From an uncultured Polymorphobacter sp. (GTDB lineage: Bacteria > Pseudomonadota > Alphaproteobacteria > Sphingomonadales > Sphingomonadaceae): a DNA stretch of 5,156 nt. The translations under genes and the position numbers were made by a program. Below are positions 1 through 4,704 of this stretch, in pieces. The DNA is taken from NCBI GenBank assembly GCA_937871645.1, contig CALMPZ010000285.1, positions 1 to 5,156 on the forward strand, given 5' to 3'. Within the stretch, counting starts at the first letter, position 1. Each line of letters starts with the position of its first letter. A model generated the notes under the pieces. The model was not told the origin of the DNA, searched no databases, and worked only from the letters and a program-made list of their open reading frames with translations.

Positions 1-33
1 CAGGCCTGAGCCCTGCACCCGATTGAAGCGCGC
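1..33 (-). repeat. Intergenic palindromic repeat, unit E (truncated by window start)
   Basis: Read on the minus strand, this unit has a GCGCGC box (33-28), a 7-nt linker and the first 20 nt of the same core seen in the four other units; the rest lies off the left edge. Its palindrome reads GCAGGGCT-C-AGGCCTG, with one internal G/G mismatch. It therefore matches the left arm of the common form in part and the right arm of unit B (2837-2889). It is head-to-head with unit A and shares its GCGCGC box. The repeat is seen directly; its function is unknown. Confidence 0.8.
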
Positions 34-78
34 CAAATAATTGGGTGCAGGGGTCACCCCTGCCCGCCGGAGGCCCTT
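28..78 (+). repeat. Intergenic palindromic repeat, unit A
   Basis: GCGCGCC box at 28-34, AT-rich linker at 35-42, and a 36-bp core at 43-78. Within the core is the perfect palindrome GCAGGGGT-C-ACCCCTGC (47-63), followed by a GC-rich tail ending GGAGGCCCTT. The core is identical to unit D (3718-3753) and to the reverse complement of unit C (3621-3656). It ends 3 nt before the stop codon of the minus-strand M20 peptidase gene, so it would lie in the 3' end of that transcript. There is no T-tract, so it is not a classical intrinsic terminator on either strand. Confidence 0.92.
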
Positions 79-81
79 CGA

Positions 82-1497
82 CTACTTGGCCAGCGTCGTA
101 ATCACCTCGTGCCACTGCTGCAGCGCGCCGGGGATGGCGTCGGTGGGTACGCGTTCGTTGAGGCCGTGGGCGTAGCCGTCGGAGGATTTCATGAACAGCG
201 CGGCTGTCCCGTAGCTCGGGATGCCGAGCGCGCGGTAGAAGACGCTGTCGGTCGCGCCTGACGACATGGCCGGCACGACGGCGATGCCGGGATAGCGGGC
301 CTGCACGGCGGTGGTGACGGCGCCCATGACATCGGGGCGCAGCGGCGAGGCGTCACCGGCGACCCAGCCACCGACGGCCTTGACGGTGGCTTCGGGGGCG
401 CCTGCAGCGCGGTTGGTGTTGACCAGTTCGGCGATTTTCTTGCGGACGTCCTCGACTGGGGTGCCGGGGAAGATGCGGCAGTTGATGTTGAGCGCGGCGC
501 GCTGCGGCAGCGCGTTGGGGGCGTGCCCACCGCTGACCATCGTCGAGACGCAGGTGGTGCGGAGCTGGCCGACGGTCATCGGATCGGCGGCGATGACGGC
601 GGCCGCAGCGGCGTCGTTGGGGTTGGCGGCGAACGCCAGCATGGCGGGGCCCATCGGCGCGGGCGTGGTCTTGCCGGCGGCGGCGAAGCTGCCCAGCGTC
701 CACTCGTTCGACATGACGGGGAACTGGTAGCCGGCAACGGCGAGCGCGGCGCGCGCGGCATTGTTGATGGCGTTGTCGGGGCGCGGGGCGCTGCTGTGGC
801 CGCCGGGGTTGGTGAAGGTCACCTCGAAATCGGCATAGGCCTTTTCGGCACCCTGAACGCCGTAGCCGATGGGCTTGCCGTCTTCGCCCAGTTCACCGCC
901 GCCGCCGTCGGAGTTGAGCATGAACTCGGCGTTGGCGGCCTTGGCGACCTTCGCCTGCAACGGCGCGGTGTTGCCCTGGGTTTCCTCGTCGCCCGACAGC
1001 ATCAGGTAGATGTCGCGGTCGGGCACGAAGCCTTCGCGCTTGAGGCGCATCAAGGTGGCTGCGGCCATCGACACGTCGAACTTGTTGTCCTCGACACCGC
1101 GCCCGAACAGATAGCCGTTTTCCTCGACCATGGTGAACGGGTCGCGCGTCCAGTCCTTGGGGTTGGCGGCGACGACATCCATGTGGCCGGTGACGACCAT
1201 CGGGCGCTTGCCGCCCTTGCCACGGTAGCGCAGCGTCAGGTTCGCGGTGTCATCGACGGGCGTGACGGTGATGTCTTCGGCGGCGAAACCGGCGGCCTTG
1301 AACTGTTCCGCCAGGAAGTTGGCATAGGCGACGGTGTTGCGCTGGCCTTGCGCGGTGTTGAAGGCCACCGACTTGCCGAGCAGCGCCTTGGCTTCGGCGA
1401 TCTGCGCGGGCGACGGGGCGTTGGGGTTGGCGGCGAGCGCCGGCAGTGCCAGCATCAGTGCGGCGGCGGAAAGCAACATCTGGGTGTGAGCGCGCAT
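82..1497 (-). CDS. Exported M20-family zinc metallopeptidase (M20/M25/M40 type)
   Basis: A 471-residue metallohydrolase of the M20 family, which cleaves peptides or N-acyl amino acids using two zinc ions. All expected metal or catalytic residues are present: His105 and Asp107 (GHMDVV), bridging Asp137 (GVEDNK), the Glu171-Glu172 pair (SGDEETQG), Asp197 (LNSDGG) and His444 (GYAHGLNE). Residues about 30-210 and 335-471 form the catalytic domain. Residues about 215-330, including PGGHSS (231-236), form the lid/dimerisation domain. Residues 1-22 are a Sec signal peptide with a likely ALA|AN cut, so the enzyme should be periplasmic. The start at 1497 was chosen because the signal peptide begins there and a purine-rich AAAGGAAG lies just upstream; the reading frame extends 37 codons further but would bury the signal. 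The length is normal for the family. It is divergent from the amidohydrolase at 1560. The exact substrate cannot be assigned; a dipeptidase or carboxypeptidase role is inferred. Confidence 0.93.
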   Translation of the reverse strand: MRAHTQMLLSAAALMLALPALAANPNAPSPAQIAEAKALLGKSVAFNTAQGQRNTVAYANFLAEQFKAAGFAAEDITVTPVDDTANLTLRYRGKGGKRPMVVTGHMDVVAANPKDWTRDPFTMVEENGYLFGRGVEDNKFDVSMAAATLMRLKREGFVPDRDIYLMLSGDEETQGNTAPLQAKVAKAANAEFMLNSDGGGGELGEDGKPIGYGVQGAEKAYADFEVTFTNPGGHSSAPRPDNAINNAARAALAVAGYQFPVMSNEWTLGSFAAAGKTTPAPMGPAMLAFAANPNDAAAAAVIAADPMTVGQLRTTCVSTMVSGGHAPNALPQRAALNINCRIFPGTPVEDVRKKIAELVNTNRAAGAPEATVKAVGGWVAGDASPLRPDVMGAVTTAVQARYPGIAVVPAMSSGATDSVFYRALGIPSYGTAALFMKSSDGYAHGLNERVPTDAIPGALQQWHEVITTLAK

Positions 1498-1502
1498 CTC
1501 GA

Positions 1503-1510
1503 CTTCCTTT
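1503..1510 (-). promoter_or_regulatory. Ribosome binding site of the M20 peptidase
   Basis: On the minus strand this reads AAAGGAAG, 5 nt before the ATG at 1497. It supports the internal start over in-frame upstream starts, which lack a signal peptide at their N-terminus. Confidence 0.7.
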
Positions 1511-1546
1511 GAAATGTAAGCCCTTATGCGCGGGCCAAAGGGGCAT

Positions 1547-1553
1547 GGGAAGG
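1547..1553 (+). promoter_or_regulatory. Ribosome binding site of the amidohydrolase
   Basis: GGGAAGG lies 6 nt before the ATG at 1560. It decides in favour of this start over the in-frame ATG at 1545, which would place four extra residues before the signal peptide. Confidence 0.72.
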
Positions 1554-1559
1554 TGTGCA

Positions 1560-2834
1560 ATGCGGTTTGTGACAGCGGCAATTCTGGCGGGTGCGATGTG
1601 TGCCGCAAGCGCCACAGCGGCGGCGACTTACGTGCGCGCCGGGCGGCTGGTCGATGTGGTGGCGGGCACGGTGCTGACCGACCAGCTGATCACCATCGAC
1701 AAGGGGCGGATTGTCAGCGTGGCACCCTACACGACCGCGCCGACCGACGGCGCGGTGACCGACTGGTCGCGCTACATGGTACTGCCGGGGCTGATCGACA
1801 TGCACGTGCATCTGGCCGACTATGAAACGTCGAACAATGTCGCCGAGCCGCTGCTGCATTCGTCCGCCGAGACGGTGCTCGTTGGCGCGCTGAATGCCCG
1901 AAAGACGCTCAATGCCGGTTTCACCACCGTGCATAACCTCGGCAACTACCGCGCCTATATCGATATCGCGCTGCGCGACGCGATCAACGCCGGCACGGTG
2001 GCGGGACCACGGATGAACACGGTGGGCGCCTATCTGACCGCGCCCGGCGGCGGCGGCGAGGTCACCGGGCTGGCGCCCGATGTCGTGGTGCCCGCCGACA
2101 TGCGCGTCGGCGTGGTGACCGATGCCAACGCCATGGAAATCAAGGCGCGCAACCTGTTCCAGCACGGCGCCGACAGCTTGAAATTCATCGCCACCGGCGC
2201 GGTGCTGGCGATTGGCGCCGAGCCCGGCCAGCTTGAATTGACCGAGGCCGAAATGCGCGCCGGGGTCGCCGAGGCGGTGCGTGCCGGCAGCTACGCCACC
2301 GCGCACGCACATGGGGCGGAGGGGGTGAAGGCCGCCATTCACTCAGGCGTGCGCTCGGTCGAACATGCGTCGCTGATCGACGACGAGGGCATTGCGCTGG
2401 CGAAATCGAAGGGCGTGTGGCTGGTGATGGACATTTATGACGGCGACTATATCGAGGCGGTCGGCACGCGCGACGGCTGGCCGGCGGATTATCTGCGCAA
2501 GAACCGCGAGACCACGGATATCCAGCGCGCGCAGTTCACCAAGGCGGTGCGCGCCGGGGTCAGGATGGCGTATGGCACCGACGCCGGGGTTTATCCGCAC
2601 GGGGATAACGCCAGGCAGTTCGCGTATATGGTGCGCTACGGCATGACGCCGATGGCGGCGATTCAGTCGGCGACGGTGAATGCGGCAGAGCTGCTTGGCT
2701 GGTCAAAGGATGTCGGCGCGGTAGCCCCCGGCCGCTATGCCGACATGGTCGCGGTCGAAGGCGATGCACTGGCGAATATCGCGCTGCTCGAACATGTTAG
2801 CGGCGTCATCAAAGGCGGCGAACGCGTCCGATAA
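1560..2834 (+). CDS. Exported metal-dependent amidohydrolase (imidazolonepropionase / Xaa-Pro dipeptidase-like)
   Basis: A 424-residue amidohydrolase-superfamily enzyme with a (beta/alpha)8 barrel and a binuclear metal site. Visible ligands are His82 and His84 (DMHVH), the bridging and probably carboxylated Lys208 (SLKFIATG), His249 with His251 nearby (AHAHG), His269 (VEHAS) and Asp341 (GTDAG). An N-terminal beta-sandwich strand pattern (YVRAGRLVDVVAGTVL) and its C-terminal counterpart (APGRYADMVAV) flank the barrel. Residues 1 to about 20 form a Sec signal peptide, so it should act in the periplasm. Relatives with this K-H-H-D pattern and a signal peptide include bacterial enzymes that hydrolyse Xaa-Pro or Xaa-Arg/Lys dipeptides, so a dipeptidase or prolidase-like role is the best guess. 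The M20 peptidase transcribed divergently next door fits a shared role in peptide breakdown. Length and motifs look intact. Substrate specificity cannot be read from the sequence. Confidence 0.92.
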   Translation: MRFVTAAILAGAMCAASATAAATYVRAGRLVDVVAGTVLTDQLITIDKGRIVSVAPYTTAPTDGAVTDWSRYMVLPGLIDMHVHLADYETSNNVAEPLLHSSAETVLVGALNARKTLNAGFTTVHNLGNYRAYIDIALRDAINAGTVAGPRMNTVGAYLTAPGGGGEVTGLAPDVVVPADMRVGVVTDANAMEIKARNLFQHGADSLKFIATGAVLAIGAEPGQLELTEAEMRAGVAEAVRAGSYATAHAHGAEGVKAAIHSGVRSVEHASLIDDEGIALAKSKGVWLVMDIYDGDYIEAVGTRDGWPADYLRKNRETTDIQRAQFTKAVRAGVRMAYGTDAGVYPHGDNARQFAYMVRYGMTPMAAIQSATVNAAELLGWSKDVGAVAPGRYADMVAVEGDALANIALLEHVSGVIKGGERVR

Positions 2835-2836
2835 TG

Positions 2837-2889
2837 GCGCGCCAAAAACAATCGGGTGCAGGCCTCAGGCCTGCCCGCCGGAGGCCCTT
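2837..2889 (+). repeat. Intergenic palindromic repeat, unit B (variant palindrome)
   Basis: GCGCGCC box at 2837-2843, A-rich linker, and a 36-bp core at 2854-2889 that begins and ends like units A, C and D. The central palindrome differs: GCAGGCCT-C-AGGCCTGC (2858-2874) in place of GCAGGGGT-C-ACCCCTGC. Substitutions in one arm are matched in the other, so the 8-bp arms still pair perfectly. The unit begins 2 nt after the amidohydrolase stop codon. It is a lone unit, with no inverted partner nearby. Confidence 0.9.
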
Positions 2890-2982
2890 AAACGAAATAT
2901 TATTACCTCTGTTCATCTTCGGCTCATCGCAACACAGGCACAGGCCGTGGCAATTCGCCTGACTTAACGGAAAATTCTGCCT
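2890..2982 (+). promoter_or_regulatory. Putative promoter/operator region of the transpeptidase-like gene
   Basis: This is the non-repeat part of the 148-bp gap. It is clearly more AT-rich than its surroundings, with AAATATTATTA near 2895. Two TCATC half-sites (2913-2917 and 2924-2928) are spaced 11 bp apart, about one helical turn, and a tandem CACAGG CACAGG lies at 2933-2944. A direct repeat with helical spacing would suit an OmpR/PhoB-type response regulator, but this is inference. A weak Shine-Dalgarno (GGAA, 2969-2972) lies 10 nt before the start codon. Confidence 0.4.
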
Positions 2983-3606
2983 ATGTTGTCAAACATGAAG
3001 CTGCTTACCCCCGAGCTAAGTCGCCGCAATTTGCTGGGCGGCGCGTTGTTCGCCGGTGCAGCGCTGGCCGTGCCGGCGCGTGCTGCCGCCCCGAACGGCA
3101 TTGATCCCACCATCCGCATGCGGGCGCTGGCGTCGCTGAACAAGCACCGCGCCGATATCCAGCATACCGACAAGATCGGCATTGCCGATTTCTCGCGCGC
3201 CTCGCGTGAACCACGCTTCCACATTCTCGATCTCGCCAGCGGTGCGACGACGACCTACCTCGTCGCGCATGGCCGCGGCTCGGATCCGGCGCATACCGGT
3301 TGGCTGTCGCGCTGGTCGAACGCCGAAGGCTCGAACGCCTCGTCGCCGGGCACTTATGTCACCGGCGATTTCTATGTCGGCAAGCACGGCCAGTCGATGC
3401 GCCTTGAGGGCCTCGACCCGACCAACAGCGCTGCCGCACCGCGCGCCATCGTCGTTCATGCCGCCTGGTATGTCAGCCCGTCGATTGTCTCGATGACCGG
3501 CAAGCTCGGCCGCAGCCAGGGCTGCTTCGCGTTTTCGACCGCCGACTTGAAGCCGGTGCTCGACCAGCTCGGCCACGGCCGGATGCTCTACGCCGACAAG
3601 GTCTGA
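2983..3606 (+). CDS. Tat-exported L,D-transpeptidase-like protein (YkuD_2-type murein L,D-transpeptidase catalytic domain)
   Basis: A 207-residue protein that I assign to the murein L,D-transpeptidase catalytic-domain family (YkuD_2 type). Such enzymes remodel or cross-link peptidoglycan through a catalytic cysteine. The N-terminus has a twin-arginine motif (SRRNLLGG, residues 13-20), a hydrophobic stretch and a likely ARA|AA cut after residue 34, so it is predicted to be exported folded by Tat. The domain covers about residues 65-207: AHGRGSDPAHTG (95-106), SNAEGSNASSPGTY (112-125), His159 in the IVVHAAWYV segment, and GRSQGC with the catalytic Cys181. The ATG at 2983 was chosen; the in-frame ATG at 2995 has no Shine-Dalgarno but would also keep the signal peptide. 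Stop codons are in tandem (TGA TAG, 3604-3609). The gene is flanked by repeat units and is probably monocistronic. Actual cross-linking activity is not proven; members of this family are poorly characterised. Confidence 0.88.
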   Translation: MLSNMKLLTPELSRRNLLGGALFAGAALAVPARAAAPNGIDPTIRMRALASLNKHRADIQHTDKIGIADFSRASREPRFHILDLASGATTTYLVAHGRGSDPAHTGWLSRWSNAEGSNASSPGTYVTGDFYVGKHGQSMRLEGLDPTNSAAAPRAIVVHAAWYVSPSIVSMTGKLGRSQGCFAFSTADLKPVLDQLGHGRMLYADKV

Positions 3607-3620
3607 TAGCAGCTTAGATC

Positions 3621-3676
3621 AAGGGCCTCCGGCGGGCAGGGGTGACCCCTGCACCCGATTGTTTTTGGTGGCGTGC
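3621..3676 (-). repeat. Intergenic palindromic repeat, unit C
   Basis: On the minus strand this has a GCACGCC box (3676-3670), an A-rich linker and a 36-bp core (3656-3621) identical to units A and D. The core starts 14 nt after the transpeptidase-like stop codon, in the same orientation relative to that gene as unit A has to the M20 peptidase gene. With unit D it forms a head-to-head pair. Its linker (ACCAAAAACAATC) closely resembles that of unit B. Confidence 0.92.
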
Positions 3677-3694
3677 AACAAGCAACGTCGGCGT

Positions 3695-3712
3695 TTGGGG
3701 TGCGCGCCCCAA
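3695..3712. repeat. Short inverted repeat in the spacer between units C and D
   Basis: TTGGGG and CCCCAA arms (3695-3700 and 3707-3712) flank TGCGCG, giving a 6-bp hairpin that includes the GCGCGCC box of unit D. It lies at the centre of the C-D repeat pair and may be part of a larger cruciform. No run of T follows on either strand. Confidence 0.55.
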
Positions 3713-3753
3713 CTTGTGGGTGCAGGGGTCACCCCTGCCCGCCGGAGGCCCTT
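3702..3753 (+). repeat. Intergenic palindromic repeat, unit D
   Basis: GCGCGCC box at 3702-3708, a short linker, and a 36-bp core at 3718-3753 identical to unit A and to the reverse complement of unit C. The two cores C and D are separated by 61 nt, against 22 nt between units E and A. The unit ends 66 nt before the start codon of the short-chain dehydrogenase, leaving room for that gene's promoter in 3754-3807, though no clear motif is visible there. Confidence 0.92.
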
Positions 3754-3807
3754 CATCGCCCGTTGCGGTAAGTCCGCGCGCGGGCTACCCGTTGGAAAAC
3801 ATCCGAT

Positions 3808-3813
3808 GGGGAG
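3808..3813 (+). promoter_or_regulatory. Ribosome binding site of the short-chain dehydrogenase
   Basis: GGGGAG lies 6 nt before the ATG at 3820 and fixes that start; the first glycine-rich cofactor motif then begins at residue 16, as is usual for the family. Confidence 0.72.
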
Positions 3814-3819
3814 CATCAC

Positions 3820-4602
3820 ATGAGCAGCAACAAGGGCCGCGTCGCCGGCAAGGTCGCACTGGTCACCGGCGCGGCATCGGGGCTTGGCGCCGAAACCGCA
3901 CGGCGGCTGGCGCGCGAGGGCGCGCAGGTCGTGCTCAGCGACCGCAACCACGAACTTGGCGCTGAGATTGCGCTCGAAATCACCGGTGACGGCGGCGACG
4001 CGCTGTTCGTGCCGCATGACGTGGCGCTCGAGGCCGACTGGCAGGCGGTGATCGCCGCGACGCTGGCGCGCTACGGCAAGCTCGATGTGCTGATCAACAA
4101 CGCCGGCATCGCCTCGAACGGTGGCGAGCTGATGACGCACACGCTGGCCGACTGGCGGACGATGATGTCGATCAACCTCGACGGCGTGTTTCTCGGCATG
4201 CGCTACGGCGGCGAGGCGATTGCTGCGGGCGGCCGCGGCGGCTCGATCGTCAACCTGTCGTCGATCCTCGGCAAGGTCGGGTTTCCGGGCGCTGCCGCAT
4301 ATTGCGCGTCGAAGGGTGGCGTGCTGCTGCTGACCAAGGCGGCCGCGCTCGAATGGGCGCCACTCAACATCCGCGTCAATACGGTGCACCCCGGCTTCAT
4401 CGAAACGCCGATGGTGGCCACCGCTATCCGCGAATCCGAAAACGCCAATGAAATGCGCGACCAGTTGATCGCCGCGCACGCGCTCGGCCGGTTGGGCATG
4501 CCGCGCGAGATCGCCGATGCGATGATCTTCCTGGCGTCGGACGAGTCGAGCTTCATGACGGGGGCCGAGCTGGTGATCGATGGCGGGTATACGGCGCGGT
4601 AG
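3820..4602 (+). CDS. Classical short-chain dehydrogenase/reductase (SDR), probably NAD-dependent
   Basis: A 260-residue cytoplasmic oxidoreductase with a Rossmann fold and every landmark of classical SDRs: cofactor-binding TGAASGLG (16-23), Asp41 at the end of beta-2 (VVLSDR), Asp67 before the adenine pocket, NNAG (93-96), Asn119, catalytic Ser147/Ser148 (NLSS), Tyr161 and Lys165 (YCASK), and the HPGFIETPM segment (190-198). It ends with the usual GAELVIDGGYTA tail. Asp41 favours NAD(H) over NADP(H); that is established for the family and inferred here. Length is typical. It likely oxidises a secondary alcohol or reduces a ketone, but the substrate loop (about 199-220) does not point to a known substrate. 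Hydroxysteroid, cyclic alcohol and sugar dehydrogenases all share this pattern. It follows repeat unit D and has its own Shine-Dalgarno. Confidence 0.94.
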   Translation: MSSNKGRVAGKVALVTGAASGLGAETARRLAREGAQVVLSDRNHELGAEIALEITGDGGDALFVPHDVALEADWQAVIAATLARYGKLDVLINNAGIASNGGELMTHTLADWRTMMSINLDGVFLGMRYGGEAIAAGGRGGSIVNLSSILGKVGFPGAAAYCASKGGVLLLTKAAALEWAPLNIRVNTVHPGFIETPMVATAIRESENANEMRDQLIAAHALGRLGMPREIADAMIFLASDESSFMTGAELVIDGGYTAR

Positions 4603-4615
4603 GCGCGACTATCCC

Positions 4616-4643
4616 TGACCCCCCCCTTTCAAGGGAGGGGTCA
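4616..4643 (+). terminator. Imperfect hairpin downstream of the dehydrogenase, possible terminator
   Basis: TGACCCC (4616-4622) pairs with GGGGTCA (4637-4643). The stem continues through CCCT against AGGG, with one C/A mismatch (4623/4636), around a loop of about 4 nt. It starts 13 nt after the dehydrogenase stop. No T-run follows on either strand, so it is not a canonical Rho-independent terminator; it may instead protect a 3' end or belong to another small repeat family. The left arm includes a run of eight C (4619-4626). Confidence 0.45.
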
Positions 4644-4704
4644 CAGTAGGCACGCCACGCCCTTTCCCTTGCATATGCCGGCCCAAGCGCGGCAAAGTTA
4701 ACTT

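Larger units (their letters stand above)
1498..1559. promoter_or_regulatory. Divergent intergenic region of the two exported hydrolases
   Basis: Only 62 bp separate the start codons of the minus-strand M20 peptidase and the plus-strand amidohydrolase, and each end carries a Shine-Dalgarno sequence. Promoters for both genes must overlap here, or lie partly inside the opposite gene. I could not identify convincing -35/-10 pairs; a TTGAAA at 1509-1514 has no matching -10 at normal spacing. The call rests on gene arrangement, not on a recognised promoter motif. Confidence 0.45.

Noticed and set aside
523..1512. Long plus-strand open frame antisense to the M20 peptidase
   Set aside because: It is glycine- and valine-rich with no recognisable domain, and lies wholly opposite a gene with complete catalytic motifs; high-GC third positions create such open antisense frames.
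1446..1559. N-terminal extension of the amidohydrolase to 1446
   Set aside because: It would overlap the M20 peptidase coding region and bury the signal peptide; GGGAAGG supports 1560.
1590..1605. Lipoprotein signal in the amidohydrolase (Cys14)
   Set aside because: The residue before Cys14 is Met and no [LVI]-[AST]-[GA]-C lipobox is present; an ordinary Sec signal fits better.
1498..1608. N-terminal extension of the M20 peptidase to an upstream ATG at 1608
   Set aside because: It would place 37 residues before a clear signal peptide and overlap the amidohydrolase start; the ATG at 1497 has a good ribosome site.
1524..2342. Minus-strand open frame opposite the amidohydrolase
   Set aside because: It is rich in His, Arg and Gly, has no domain and starts inside a strongly supported gene on the other strand; an artefact of GC bias.
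2858..2889. Unit B as a Rho-independent terminator for the amidohydrolase
   Set aside because: The stem is strong, but the following sequence is GC-rich and ends in CCCTT, not a U-tract; called a repeat instead, although a role at the transcript end remains possible.
3642..3965. Plus-strand open frame running through units C and D into the dehydrogenase
   Set aside because: It translates the repeats and then the SDR gene out of frame; the peptide from the repeat (VQGSPLPAGG) is a sign of a spurious call.
3619..4479. Minus-strand 286-codon open frame opposite the dehydrogenase
   Set aside because: Its last part is translated from repeat units C and D (QGSPLPAGGP-type peptide) and the rest is antisense to an intact SDR; no Shine-Dalgarno or domain.
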